Part shown: positions 1 through 11,491 of the stretch, in pieces | How positions within the stretch are numbered: the first letter of the stretch is position 1 | How the letters are laid out: the number at the start of each line of letters is the position of its first letter | Assembly: GCA_020199835.1 (NCBI GenBank) | Contig: JAIVJV010000003.1 | Location: 1-64,000 of the forward strand | Length of the DNA: 64,000 nt | Direction of reading: 5' to 3' | Source: Acidobacteriota bacterium | GTDB lineage: Bacteria; Acidobacteriota; Blastocatellia; Pyrinomonadales; Pyrinomonadaceae | Made by a program: the position numbers and the translations under genes | Notes under the pieces: generated by a model | Told to the model about the DNA's origin: nothing | Seen by the model: the letters and a program-made list of their open reading frames with translations, nothing else | Database searches by the model: none

Positions 1-37
1 CGCTTTCAAGATCGCGATGATCTGATGTTCGCTGAAT

Positions 38-340
38 TTGCTCCGCTTCATTCAGGCCTCCTGGCGTCATAGTCGCCCGGAAACCTCTACTTTTCAATGG
101 TCGCTTTTTGAGGGGTACTTACACATAGGGTTCGCCGAAGACTTGTTTCGCAGCAATATCTCGCAGTACGAACGCGGTCTTCGTGTGCCAGCGCCAGCGG
201 TGCTGCTTGCCTATGCACGTCTCGCTAATCTCGACCTTGCTGTTTTGATTGATGACGATTTAGATCCGCCTGATGTGAGTCCGAGTCCCGCGCATAGTGA
301 TGACGTTAATCGTCAACGTAAACCGCGGAATAAACCGTAA
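38..340 (+). pseudogene. Degenerate XRE-family helix-turn-helix regulator
   Basis: The open frame is 100 residues and begins at a TTG. Its middle part (about residues 33-75) has the recognition-helix pattern of small XRE-type DNA-binding proteins, including the segment SNISQYERGLRVP followed by a leucine-rich helix and an acidic IDDDLDPP. The first helices are poorly formed: the part that should read like a LGLSQ-type turn is WRHSRPE, and about nine extra residues precede the second helix. An in-frame TGA lies just upstream. I read it as a decaying transcriptional regulator, but a short functional variant whose start lies before the window cannot be excluded. It lies in the AT-rich, gene-poor left end, consistent with island DNA. 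Confidence 0.4.
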
Positions 341-892
341 AGGCCGCATACTTCGTAGTCGTTTTGCGCCGTCAGACAGAAATCGGCGAACGCGCAAACT
401 CCATGGAACTCCTCAATAACTGTCTGCGTGGGTTGAGCGCAACCGATTGTGTTGGTGCGCCTTTCCAGTGAATTTCTCACAGACTTGACTGAGTCAAAGC
501 GCGCTTCAATCAGTTCACGATAGCCAGACGCTCACAAGATGTTTTGCGATTTTGAAATTACCAACTCTTTGCCTGGTGGCAGCGACTCGGATGTTGTTTA
601 TTGGATGTTGTTTATTTGACGGTACTCTAACTTGATTTATCCTCGCCGCGCTGTTCTCTGAACGTATAAGCGCGGAATTACCCTCCAATGCTTTTCGTTC
701 GATTCCCGAGCGCGACTCCTCGCCAAAGTCGCCAATCATTCATTTGCCATCGAGTACGGGCATAAGTTCGTAAACTTAACGTCGCGTGAGTTCCAGACGG
801 TTCTCTCTGAGGAAGCTGGCGTTCACCTCGCACGAGCGGGTGTCTAGCGTTCTCGATGATTCTACACAACCCTTCGCAAAGGAGATTACTCA
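341..892. other. Intergenic stretch without a recognisable gene
   Basis: This is 552 bases without a convincing coding frame. It contains a 14-base tandem duplication (589-616) and a 13-base palindrome (TTGACTGAGTCAA) near 484-496. The last 15 bases hold the ribosome binding site of the following small secreted protein. Nothing else is supported. Confidence 0.5.
589..616. repeat. Two tandem copies of a 14-base unit
   Basis: GGATGTTGTTTATT occurs twice head to tail (589-602 and 603-616). It is AT-rich and non-coding. No role can be assigned. Confidence 0.7.
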
Positions 893-1324
893 ATGAAAAA
901 GCTGCACCTCGCGATTCTCGCCGTCGTGACACTCTTTCTCCTATCCGCAACAGGGTACGCGCATCCGACACATGGCGACAGCCATGAGCTTGGCAATAAG
1001 ACAAAGGGCACGGTGGATCGCGAAAACCCACCGCCCGTTTCCCCAATAACCTCGTCTACTCAGAACCCCTTGGTCAGTGCCTGGCTAGAAGCCCGGGCGC
1101 GCGAGGACGAGATGACTCGTGTGCCATCCGTGGGTAAATCGTCAGCAGCAACCGAGTTTATCGCCCCAGATGAAGAAATGGAGATGGGTGGCGGATGGTG
1201 CAATAACTGTGGTTGTTGGATGAGACATGGTTGCGACACTAACGGTAACTGCAATATCGGGCATAATGCCGTCTGCGTCCCCTCATGTTCGTTTCATTAC
1301 GGTAATTGCGTCAATTCCGGGTGA
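893..1324 (+). CDS. Small secreted cysteine-rich protein, unknown function
   Basis: A 143-residue protein with a clear Sec signal peptide (MKKLHLAILAVVTLFLLSATGYA, cleavage probably after residue 23). A GGAG ribosome site sits about 9 bases before the ATG. The middle is polar and low in order. The last about 45 residues form a compact module with eight cysteines, starting at GGGWCNNCGCW and continuing with single cysteines 3-7 residues apart, plus histidines that could bind metal or be structural. An even number of cysteines in an exported domain suggests disulfide bonding. I do not recognise the family. It could be a secreted structural or antimicrobial-type peptide domain; no processing or transport genes lie beside it. 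Base composition is more AT-rich than the main part of the window. Confidence 0.6.
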   Translation: MKKLHLAILAVVTLFLLSATGYAHPTHGDSHELGNKTKGTVDRENPPPVSPITSSTQNPLVSAWLEARAREDEMTRVPSVGKSSAATEFIAPDEEMEMGGGWCNNCGCWMRHGCDTNGNCNIGHNAVCVPSCSFHYGNCVNSG

Positions 1325-1383
1325 CGCACAACATTAAGTAACCGTGTCACTGATCGTCGGGATATGCTCTAAAAGGTTATAAG

Positions 1384-1443
1384 ACTTTCGAGCAGGCAAT
1401 TTACCATGACACCCAGTGTCTCGATTTATTGCCTGCTGAAAGT
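1384..1443. repeat. Long imperfect inverted repeat (stem-loop)
   Basis: ACTTTCGAGCAGGCAAT at 1384-1400 pairs with ATTGCCTGCTGAAAGT at 1428-1443, giving a 16-base-pair stem with a single bulged G. Inside the loop GACAC (1408-1412) pairs with GTGTC (1416-1420). It lies 60 bases after the cysteine-rich gene and lacks a U-tract, so it is not a standard intrinsic terminator. It may be an RNA structure or a mobile-element remnant. Confidence 0.6.
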
Positions 1444-1617
1444 AGGAACTGGTAAGCATGGCCGATTAGCAACCTCGACTTTAGCGTCGGCGGAATTCGA
1501 AGCGACAACGTAATGGAGCTGTTTATTCGATACTTTTAGTTCTCGACGACGGACTGAATTTGATCAAAGCGGCATTCTGGAAACCAATGAGACACTAAAA
1601 TCACCAAGGAGAATCTG

Positions 1618-3456
1618 ATGATTAAGAAGGTGATCAATTGTAACCCAGCAGTGTTAGCAGTTGTTCTTCTGACTTGTTTCCCTGTGTACTCGAGCAGTCT
1701 TGGCCAGAATACGGACCAAAAAGTCTCTCAAAAAAGCGTTAAGAAACCAGCTGTCAGCAAGGAAGCGGAGGATGAGCGGGCTAGAAAAAAGCAAGAGAGA
1801 ATTAAGCAGGCGCTGAATATAGTTGAAGCCGTTCTCACCGACACCAAAAACATTAGTAATCCTGTAGTCAGAATAAAAACCAGGATACTAGCTGCAGATG
1901 CGTATTGGGATTCCCAACCGGAAGAGGCTCGCGAAATCATTTCTGAGGAATTTCCGAAGATTGCCAAAATCACCATACCGGAGAGTCCTGAGTTTGGAAA
2001 CGTTTGGTCCATAAAGGGCAGTGGCAAAACGCCGATGTATAAGGGGGTTCCCCTTAACGAGGTTAAAGCACAGTTGAGGCGGGAAATGCTCGCCATTGTA
2101 AGTGCGCGTGACTCTGCCCTTGCAAGAGCGTTGGTTGCGGTTGACAAAAAGAACGAGAAAAATGATGAGGCTGTTACGGAGAAAATTGATGAAGTTCTCG
2201 CGTCGGCTGCCGGCCTCGCTGACACTGATCCTGAAGCAGCAGCGCGCATTATCAAAGAAAGTCTTAAGACTGGGGTCACTGACGGGCTCGCGTTCTTGCT
2301 GATGAGACTCAGGGATAGTTCTCCCGCGGAAGCCAGTGCAATTTTCAATCAGATGTTTTCTGATGCCAGGACGAGGGGTAACTTATGGGAATTCCAGCAG
2401 CTCGTCCCTTATGTGCTTCCGACCGAACTGGATCGACTCGTCGGAGGCAAGCACTACCTGACCGATTCGCAACGCATGAAGGATGCGAATAGTCTGATTG
2501 AATACGCCGCTGAACTGCTTTACCGTCGCATTCAGACTGTGCCGCCCAGCAATATGTCGCCAGAGCTTGTTAATAGAGAGTATTTCATCTGGCGCAATCT
2601 CCTGGCGGTGTTTAATGACCTCAAGCCGGAGAGTGTTTGGCTGGTTAATATGCGGCTTCGCCAGCTCACAGCCGTGCGGCCACAGTCTGCGTCTGGACCA
2701 ACGGAAGGTCCGTGGTCTGAAGAACGACTTAAGACGCTCATAGCCGCCGCGAAATCGTCTTTTGGCGACACGAGAGACCAGTATCTTGACAGTGCCGCCT
2801 CCAACGCCTGGCGTTTTGGTGCGGGTGATCTTGACCAGGCGCTCCAGCTTGCTGAGAGTATAGAAAATAAAGACTTGAGAGCGTCGACGACAGGGATGCT
2901 TTACTTTCAGGCTGGGTTGAAATTCCTGCGCACCGAAGGACCAGATTATGCTCTGGGTCTGGCGCGAAAGATTGATTGGGCTGTCTATCGCACGCGTCTG
3001 TACTTGGCTGTTATCGCCACTTTGAACTCCGTGAAAGCCACAGAGCGCTCGGAAATGCTTCGGGAAGAGTTGTTGGATTGGCTGCGCGTTAGCGACAGGA
3101 CTTCTGACACTGCCTGGGCACTTCTTGATTATCTTGATGGTTCTAAGAATGACAACGCCGAACGAAATTTTGAAGCGTTTGAGATTCTTGTACGGACGCT
3201 GAATGGCGCCAACCTTGATCCGCCAGACAATAAACCGGCACACCGAACTTATTGGTACCCCGATATGCACAATTTCAGGAAGTCGCTGGCACCACTAGCA
3301 AACGCGGATTTTGACAGAGGCCTTGAGATAATCCAGACGCTAAAGCAAAGGGAGGTCGCCATGCAAATTCTGCTTGCATTCTCTGCGGAATACCTGAAAA
3401 TTCACCAGAAGGGCAAGAATTCCTCGTCTAAGGCGGTTCTTAAATCTGAGCAATGA
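1618..3456 (+). CDS. Large secreted protein of unknown function
   Basis: 612 residues. A lysine-rich start followed by a hydrophobic stretch ending near residue 30 (VLLTCFPVYSSSLGQ) looks like a Sec signal peptide. AAGGAG precedes the ATG by about 8 bases. After a charged, lysine-rich region (about 35-75) the protein is almost entirely helical with repeated alanine/leucine patterns such as LARALVAVD, AARIIKESL and LDQALQLAESIEN, like a solenoid of TPR-type hairpins, though I cannot assign individual repeats. I see no catalytic motif. It is probably a periplasmic helical-repeat protein. Codon use is AT-richer than the housekeeping genes to the right, in keeping with the suspected island. Confidence 0.6.
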   Translation: MIKKVINCNPAVLAVVLLTCFPVYSSSLGQNTDQKVSQKSVKKPAVSKEAEDERARKKQERIKQALNIVEAVLTDTKNISNPVVRIKTRILAADAYWDSQPEEAREIISEEFPKIAKITIPESPEFGNVWSIKGSGKTPMYKGVPLNEVKAQLRREMLAIVSARDSALARALVAVDKKNEKNDEAVTEKIDEVLASAAGLADTDPEAAARIIKESLKTGVTDGLAFLLMRLRDSSPAEASAIFNQMFSDARTRGNLWEFQQLVPYVLPTELDRLVGGKHYLTDSQRMKDANSLIEYAAELLYRRIQTVPPSNMSPELVNREYFIWRNLLAVFNDLKPESVWLVNMRLRQLTAVRPQSASGPTEGPWSEERLKTLIAAAKSSFGDTRDQYLDSAASNAWRFGAGDLDQALQLAESIENKDLRASTTGMLYFQAGLKFLRTEGPDYALGLARKIDWAVYRTRLYLAVIATLNSVKATERSEMLREELLDWLRVSDRTSDTAWALLDYLDGSKNDNAERNFEAFEILVRTLNGANLDPPDNKPAHRTYWYPDMHNFRKSLAPLANADFDRGLEIIQTLKQREVAMQILLAFSAEYLKIHQKGKNSSSKAVLKSEQ

Positions 3457-3734
3457 GAAGGGGGAATTCACGTTTGCACCGTGTTCCCGGATCGTGAACA
3501 GCATCTATTTGTGAACGCTTGAATATTCTACTTTTCTTTACCATAACTCACCCAATCGGCGACTTACAAAAGCTACCTCAACTTGGCCCAACTTGCCGAG
3601 TGGCCAATACGTGACAAAAAATTACCGCATGCAACATCAAAGAACCGTAAGCGATCACACGGTCTGCTTCTCTGCATACTCTTCACTAAGATCTCCAATG
3701 ACGTTGTCTTTTGCTTTCTTCGTTAACAGCAAGC

Positions 3735-4234
3735 GGAGAGCAAGCTGAGCAAAATGCGGTGGCCGCAGGGATGCGTCTTGGCGAACAGTTGCGAATGAGG
3801 CGCAGTCAAGTAGATTTTCTCCGCAACATCATCACGGCGCGAAAGACCAAGAACGGCAGACCGCGAGATATTCTATGAACGATGAAGTCAGAGAAACGCT
3901 GGCTGAATTGTGCAAGGACAAGCGGGCCGATGATTATGTTTTCGTTAGTCCTAAAGGCTCCGATGAACGGCAGCGGGAAGTGAAGAAGGGATTTCACACT
4001 GCCTGCCGACTCGCCGGTATTGAGGGACTAATATGGAAGGATCTTAGGGCGACTTTCGGCACTCGCTTAGCCGAGGCCGGATGCGATGCGTTTACGATCG
4101 CTGAACTGTTGGGCCACTCCGATGTTCGTGTGACTATGCGTTATGTGAGATCGGTTGAAGAAACGAAACGCGCGGCGGCTGAAGCGAATAAAACTGAGTT
4201 CCCGAAAAAGTGTCCACAAATTGGCCACAAATGA
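3735..4234 (+). pseudogene. Tyrosine recombinase (phage-type integrase) remnant, frameshifted
   Basis: Two adjacent frames together give most of an integrase catalytic domain. The first (about 3735-3872) reads GMRLGEQLRMRRSQVDF and then RKTKNGRPRDI, the region carrying catalytic Arg I and the beta-sheet. It runs into a TGA. One base out of phase, from about 3875, the reading continues with MNDEVRETL, then KDLRATFGTRL (Arg II box, with Lys where His is usual) and LLGHSDVRVTMRYV (the His box and the tyrosine nucleophile). The N-terminal core-binding domain is absent. A single-base frame break near 3873 plus N-terminal loss make it inactive as read. It ends 43 bases from the 3' end of a tRNA-Ala gene, the usual position of an integrase in a tRNA-targeting element. 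Confidence 0.8.
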
Positions 4235-4277
4235 AATACGGCCGCCGGTGCCGGCAGCCGTAAATGATTGAAATAAA

Positions 4278-4354
<77 letters not shown>

Positions 4355-4445
4355 ACGCGGATTGTCATATTAGGAAGCGCGGTTGAGTAGTGTCAAGCGT
4401 GCGGCTAACTGTTGATTAAGCTTACCTGTCAGCCAAGACCTACTT

Positions 4446-5801
4446 CTAAGACAAAGACTGAATGGCGCGATTGAGTGCTTCGTCGAGTTTCTCGACGTCT
4501 TTGCCGCCGCCTTGTGCCATGTCGGGTTTGCCGCCGCCGCGGCCATCGAGCAAAGCGCAGGCTTCGCGCATCAGTGCGTTCATGTCGCCACTCGCGTCCG
4601 CGGAACGTGCGAAGACGAGACGCGCGGTGTCTTTGTCGCGTGAAGCGAGCAGTGCGACGGTGTTAGGTGTCGCGATCAGAGCGTGGGCAACGTTCTTTAA
4701 GAACTCAGCGTTGCGCGCGGAAGACTCAGCAGTACGAGCGGCGGCGTGACACGCGGAGGCGTCACGAACGGAGGCGTCACGCACGGAGGCGTCACGCGCG
4801 GAGGCATCACGCCCCGAGGCGTCACGAGCGGACGAATCAGCAGCACGTGACGAGGACTCAGCGCCGCCAAACACGTGACTCACAACACGCGTGCCATCAT
4901 CACGAGCCACCGCCGCCGTCAACAACCGCTCCGCTTCAACACGCGCCTCCACCTCTTCCAGCGCACGCACGCGGCGGTGCAGCTCCTTGTTCTCTTCAAT
5001 CAACTGTGCGGCGTTCTGCGGCGAGTCATCACGCCCGGTGCTGAAGAGCGCCGCGACCTCGCGAGCAGTGCGGTTAGCGCGGCGATAATCCGCCAACGCG
5101 CGTACGCCCGCCACAAACTCAATCCGCGTCAATCCCTTCGCGCGCTCCCACGAACGCATCGCGATCATCCCAACTTCACCCGTGCGAACGGCGTGCGTCC
5201 CACCACACGGGGTCAGATCGAAATCTTCAATCTCAATCAAGCGCAACTCACCCTCACGCGCCGGCTCTTTTCGCAACGGCATCGCCGCGGCTTCCGCGGC
5301 ACTCACGTTATGAATCGTAACGACACGATCTTCCCAGATCACATTGTTCGCAAACTCAACTGCGCGTTCGATGATGTCAGTCGTCGGATTCGCGAGTTCG
5401 ACGTCGATCTCACATGACTGGTCCAACACACGAAAGCTCTTTGTCGGGGCGTCAAAAAGTTTGACGAACGCCTGCGACAAAATGTGCTGCCCGGTGTGTT
5501 GCTGCATGTGATCCAAACGCCGCGACCAATCAACTCGCCCGGCGACGATCGCGTCCAGCGCCGGCGCCGCTCCCTGAACCACGTGCAGCACGCCATTGTC
5601 GCCATCGTCGATACACTCAACGACGCGCGCTCCGTTAAGCGTTCCAGTGTCACTCGGCTGCCCGCCACCCGTCGGATAGAACGCGGTGCGATCCAAAACC
5701 ACCGCGGTCCAACCACTGACGCGTTCCGTCACGTCAACAACGCGAGCTTCAAACTCGATCAAATGAGAGTCCTGGTAATAGAGGCGCTCGGTTGCAGGCA
5801 T
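4446..5801 (-). CDS. Alanyl-tRNA editing protein (AlaX type with DHHA1 domain)
   Basis: A 451-residue stand-alone editing protein that hydrolyses mischarged Ser- or Gly-tRNA(Ala). The N-terminal part (about 1-90) is the AlaRS-like beta-barrel with FYPTGGGQPSDTG. The zinc and active-site residues are present: H98 and H102 in HMQQHTGQH, then C199 and H203 in CGGTH. A coiled coil (about 245-290) leads to a C-terminal DHHA1 domain with GGRGGGKPDMAQGGG. The frame is open back to 5891, but homology starts at MPATERLYYQDS, so I place the start at 5801; the longer frame would overlap the divergent peptidase gene. Between coiled coil and DHHA1 the protein carries five to six DAS(V/A)R-type repeats from a 15-base DNA repeat, an unusual insertion. 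It lies near a tRNA-Ala gene, probably by chance. Confidence 0.85.
   Translation of the reverse strand: MPATERLYYQDSHLIEFEARVVDVTERVSGWTAVVLDRTAFYPTGGGQPSDTGTLNGARVVECIDDGDNGVLHVVQGAAPALDAIVAGRVDWSRRLDHMQQHTGQHILSQAFVKLFDAPTKSFRVLDQSCEIDVELANPTTDIIERAVEFANNVIWEDRVVTIHNVSAAEAAAMPLRKEPAREGELRLIEIEDFDLTPCGGTHAVRTGEVGMIAMRSWERAKGLTRIEFVAGVRALADYRRANRTAREVAALFSTGRDDSPQNAAQLIEENKELHRRVRALEEVEARVEAERLLTAAVARDDGTRVVSHVFGGAESSSRAADSSARDASGRDASARDASVRDASVRDASACHAAARTAESSARNAEFLKNVAHALIATPNTVALLASRDKDTARLVFARSADASGDMNALMREACALLDGRGGGKPDMAQGGGKDVEKLDEALNRAIQSLS
4746..4838. repeat. In-frame 15-base minisatellite inside the AlaX gene
   Basis: About five to six copies of a unit resembling GGAGGCGTCACGAAC lie head to tail with small changes. 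The unit length is a multiple of three, so the frame is kept and a run of Asp-Ala-Ser-x-Arg repeats is encoded. Such arrays expand and contract by slippage. Confidence 0.8.
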
Positions 5802-5867
5802 GCGTCTAGGTCGAGTTAATAAACTAACTTGTTTCCTCGTTGCAAGCGACGGCATAATCCGTGACCG

Positions 5868-7776
5868 ATGATGATTCGCTTCAAAAGACACTTTTTACTA
5901 ACCTGTACTTTCTTAATTCTTCTTACCTGTGGCCCGGTTACCGCCCAGGAACCACCGCTCAAATCGATTCACTATCGACTCGGAATGACGCGCCCAACGT
6001 CGCATCTCTTCGAAGTGTTGATCGAAGTCGAGCTGCCGCCTGAACGGATCAACAAACCACTTCAGTTTCAAATGGCCAAGTGGTCGCCCGGGCGTTACGC
6101 CATCTTCGACTTCGCCAAGAACGTGCAGGAATTTAGCGCGTTCGACAGCAGATGCCCTCCCGGCACGCCCTGCACTCGCCGAATCCTTCGTACAGTAACG
6201 CGTATTGACGATCAAACTTGGAGCGTGGATCCAGGAGGAAGCACCTCGCTAACGGTTTTGTACAAAGTTTTCGCAAATGACCTCTCGGGAACGTTCTCGC
6301 AACTCGACGAGCGCCACGCGAACTACAACGGCGGCTCGATCTTCATGTACGTCGTTGGGCACAAACCGGATCCGGTAAAACTCACGATTCATCCTCCCGC
6401 GGGCTGGAAGATCGTGAACGGCCGCATTGATCAACCCGGCCAAACCGAATGGCAGTTTCCGAACTGGGACATACTGATTGACACGCCGACCGAGATCGCC
6501 CCCGACTGGACGCAGGAGAGTTTTGTAGTCGACGGCAAGAAGTATCACGTCGTCGTCCACTCGTTCGGACCTGAAGGCGGCAAGCGCGCGGCACTCGTGC
6601 GCGACATCGAAAAGATCGTGCGCGCCCAGGTGGCGATGTGGGAACCGCCGGAGTTTACGGACTACACGTTTCTCATTCACTACGCGGCTGACGATCATTC
6701 GGGAGACGGCATGGAGCACCTCACCTCAACCCAGATCATCGAGCCCGGGGCACTCAGCGAACCCGGCATGTACGAGGCAACACTCGGCACGGTCTCGCAC
6801 GAGTTCTTTCATGTCTGGAATGTGAAGCGTCTGCGTCCGGTCGAACTTGGACCATGGGACTTCACTCGTCCGCTCAACACGCGCGCGCTGTGGGTCGCCG
6901 AAGGTTTCACGAACTACTACGGTCACCTGATGCTGCGTCGCGCCGGCATTTGGGATGAAAAAACGTTTCTTAATCGTCAGGCAGAAACGATCAGGCGAAT
7001 TGAGACTGCACAGGGAAGCCAGTTGATGAGCGCGGAAGAGTCGTCGTTGTCGGCGCCGTTCATCGACGATGCGCCGCACGCGCAGTTAACGAATCTGGAA
7101 AACACTTCGATCAGTTACTACCCGAAAGGTCAACTGATCGGCATGGTGATGGACCTGCTGATTCGCGGACGCACGAAAGGGAAGGCGTCGTTGGACGACG
7201 TGATGCGACGCATGTATGACGAGTTTTATCTGAAGAGTCCGAATAGTAGTTACTACCTGCGTGGGCGGGGTTATCAAAACGGAGGATTTAGAGCGGGTGG
7301 TGGTCGAGTTGGCAGGTGCGGAGTTTCGCGACTTTTTTAAGCGGCACGTTCGGAATGTTGAGGTGTTGCCTTACGACGAAGCGTTTGGGTATGCGGGGTT
7401 GCGTTTGGTGAAGACGCAGGCGAAAGAGCCGTTCAATGCGGGGCTCTCGATTGAGCTTGAGGATGACGTCGCAATTATTGAAAACGTTCGTAACTACTCA
7501 CCGGCTGAAACGGCTGGTTTGCAAAAGAGTGATGAGATCGTTTCGCTGGCGGGACGCAAAGTGACGAAAGAGTGGTTGAAGACTTTGGCGCGTTATAAGA
7601 AGGGTGATGCTGTCGCTATTGTCGTGAAGCGCGATCGGCGTACGCTCAAGAAGGAGATCATTTTGGGAGAGCCGGAACGCGTTGAGTATCGAATTGAAGA
7701 AAAGGCGGACGCCACACCTCAACAGCGAGAGATCCGCAGGGCGTGGCTGGGCGGAATTTTAAAATTAACAAAATGA
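5868..7776 (+). pseudogene. M61-family aminopeptidase with PDZ domain, split by a frameshift
   Basis: The gene encodes an exported glycyl-aminopeptidase-type metalloprotease of about 635 residues, the usual family length. It starts with a signal peptide (MMIRFKRHFLLTCTFLILL..., cleavage near residue 26), then the beta-rich M61 N-domain. The zinc site is HEFFH (H311, E312, H315) with the downstream glutamate in WVAEGFTNYY. The frame breaks at about 7275-7280, inside a short A run, after YYLRGRGY. The next frame continues at once with KTEDLERVVVELAG and then the C-terminal PDZ domain (YSPAETAGLQKSDEIVSLAGRKV). Both halves are otherwise uninterrupted and family-like, so this is either a very recent one-base indel or a sequence error. 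It is divergent from the AlaX gene, and the shared start region is short. Confidence 0.85.
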
Positions 7777-7789
7777 ACTGACAAACCAG

Positions 7790-8683
7790 TTAAGGCACGA
7801 TGACTTCCAGTGACTCCGATGCGATTTCGAAACGCATCGGTAGCTCACCAATCACCTCTCCATCAACCTGCACCGGAGCGTCGCCTGTCGCACGCACACT
7901 CGACGCCTTGATAATCCGCACGCCATGTTTGTCCCGCGGCATGCCTGTTCGCAACGCGTATGCAAGCAAGCGCAGATACCCAAAACGATTCAACGTCTCG
8001 ATAATACAGATCTCAAACTCCGGCTCTTCCAAACGCGCGCCCGGCGTAATCGCGAGATCGCCACCGTAACGCGCAGCTTTGCCGATCGCCGCGAACGTTC
8101 CCGTATAACTTTGTCCCTCGATCTCCAACGTGAAAGGTGCGGGCTGCCAGTCAGCCAGATGACTCAGACCCGAGATCCAGAATGCCGCTTTACCGATGCG
8201 TTTCTTCAACCGCGGTTGCACACGCCGCACGACCGACGCATCAAGACCGATTCCGGCCATTAACACAAAGAAACGTTTCGCCTTCGTAACTTCGTCAATT
8301 GCCAAACCGAGATGAATGCGACGAGCGTTTCCGCGCGCCGCGACGATGGTGGCTTGCACGTCATCAAGAGGTAACTTCAATTCGCGAGCGAGCACGTTGG
8401 CGGTGCCGCGCGGGATGATCGCCAGCCGTGCTTCGCTGCCCGCGAGTCCCTGGATCACTTCGTTAATCGTTCCGTCACCGCCGGCAACGATCACGTCTGA
8501 AGTTCCGTTACTCGCGGCGCGTGCGGCGATCTCACTGGCTTCGCCCGGACCTGCAGTGAGTTTGAGGTCAACGTCGAGACCTAACGATCGGAGTTGTGAA
8601 GCAACATCCTGAATCGGACGCACCCGACGCGAACCATAGCGACCCGTTTTGGGGTTGGAAATCAGTGTTGCTGTGCGGACCAC
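7790..8683 (-). CDS. Diacylglycerol/lipid kinase family protein (DagK/YegS-like)
   Basis: 297 residues matching the DAGK catalytic fold. The N-terminal SNPKTG nucleotide-site strand is followed by the signature GGDGTINEVIQGL (about residues 68-80) and the conserved RGTANVLARELKLP. The C-terminal beta-sandwich ends in VQVDGE and EIASESLEVIVP, as in YegS and DgkB. It would phosphorylate diacylglycerol or a related lipid at the cytoplasmic membrane face, returning lipid to phosphatidic acid; the exact substrate cannot be told. It starts 12 bases after the guaB stop codon and is probably the last gene of the rodZ-like/guaB operon. Length is normal and no residue looks missing. Confidence 0.85.
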   Translation of the reverse strand: MVRTATLISNPKTGRYGSRRVRPIQDVASQLRSLGLDVDLKLTAGPGEASEIAARAASNGTSDVIVAGGDGTINEVIQGLAGSEARLAIIPRGTANVLARELKLPLDDVQATIVAARGNARRIHLGLAIDEVTKAKRFFVLMAGIGLDASVVRRVQPRLKKRIGKAAFWISGLSHLADWQPAPFTLEIEGQSYTGTFAAIGKAARYGGDLAITPGARLEEPEFEICIIETLNRFGYLRLLAYALRTGMPRDKHGVRIIKASSVRATGDAPVQVDGEVIGELPMRFEIASESLEVIVP

Positions 8684-8695
8684 TGGTAAGACGGA

Positions 8696-10673
<1,978 letters not shown>

Positions 10674-10806
10674 TCGCTCGTTCCTGGCGTTGGTTGGTGG
10701 ACGACCCTCCGGGCGAAGCTCCGGAGCCGGTTACTTATTGAGTTTTAATGAACCACCTTGTCTGTCGGGCCGCTTGTATGAATGCGACAACTCCCACTTT
10801 TTCTGC

Positions 10807-10836
10807 ACTATAGCTTGGGCTGCTAAACGGTGTCAA
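10807..10836 (-). promoter_or_regulatory. Sigma-70-like promoter for the rodZ-like/guaB/dagK operon
   Basis: On the minus strand a perfect -35 TTGACA (10831-10836) is followed after 18 bases by TATAGT (10807-10812). It lies about 135 bases upstream of the rodZ-like start and points toward it. The match is close to the vegetative consensus. Confidence 0.6.
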
Positions 10837-10956
10837 ACTTTTACACGGTGAAGATCGCGCTCTCTTGCTCTTTGTCGCTCGCAGTGATAGGTTGACGCCA
10901 ACAATGATCCGGTAGGTCGGTTTTAATCTTTACAATAACAAAGTGAGGATAATGAG

Positions 10957-11358
10957 ATGCCCCTTGAAGCACTCGGAATGGTTGAGACTAAAGGATTCGT
11001 GGGCGCAGTAGAGGCTGCCGATGCGATGGTCAAAGCGGCGAATGTACAACTGCTCGGCAAGGAGTACATCGGCGCAGGCTACGTGACGATCTTTGTGCGC
11101 GGTGACGTTGGCGCTGTCAAAGCAGCGACGGACGCAGGCGCGGCTGCAGCGCGACGAGTCGGCGAGTTGATCAGTGTTCACGTCATTCCGAGACCGCATG
11201 CTGAAGTCGAACGCGTGCTCCCGGTGAACGGACGCACCGGTTTGAGCCCCGACGAATCATCGTTGCAAGGCGGCGCGCGCGGACAACTGAGCCAGGGGGA
11301 CCAGGGCCGCTCACTCAGCTCGGGCGCACGGGAAGGAAACAAGGAACGCGCGAGATAG
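10957..11358 (+). CDS. BMC-H microcompartment shell protein (first copy)
   Basis: 133 residues. Residues 3-90 are one BMC (Pf00936) domain close to PduA/EutM/CcmK types: [20 protein letters not shown], then [20 protein letters not shown] and [15 protein letters not shown], ending in [11 protein letters not shown]. Such proteins form hexamers that tile the facets of a protein shell; the pore loop here is YIGAG (37-41). A 43-residue polar tail rich in Gly, Ser and Gln follows and is not part of the fold. GAGG lies about 8 bases before the ATG. It opens a run of microcompartment genes on the same strand. The family is certain; what the compartment does is not. Confidence 0.95.
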   Translation: MPLEALGMVETKGFVGAVEAADAMVKAANVQLLGKEYIGAGYVTIFVRGDVGAVKAATDAGAAAARRVGELISVHVIPRPHAEVERVLPVNGRTGLSPDESSLQGGARGQLSQGDQGRSLSSGAREGNKERAR

Positions 11359-11369
11359 GAAGTACTTGT

Positions 11370-11480
11370 TTTTTGAGCTTTGACCTTTGAGCTTTGTACT
11401 TGGTTTGCTCGTTAACGATTCCACACACACTCTAATGATCGAGTAGCGAACAAAGAACAAAGTACAAAGTACCAAGCTCG
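11370..11480. repeat. Heptamer-repeat inverted pair before the aldehyde dehydrogenase gene
   Basis: The left arm carries 7-base units CTTTGAC, CTTTGAG and CTTTGTA followed by CTTGGTT (about 11378-11406). The right arm has CAAAGAA, CAAAGTA and CAAAGTA followed by CCAAGCTC (about 11450-11478). The arms are reverse complements in pattern and could form a long hairpin around a central spacer. The same kind of element follows the gene. Confidence 0.7.
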
Positions 11481-11491
11481 GAGTCGTTACC

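Noticed and set aside
2383..3270. A 295-residue open frame on the minus strand opposite the large secreted protein
   Set aside because: The plus-strand gene has a signal peptide and good ribosome site; the minus frame has neither and low-complexity composition.
4746..4838. CRISPR-like short repeats
   Set aside because: The 15-base units are head to tail without spacers and in frame inside a gene.
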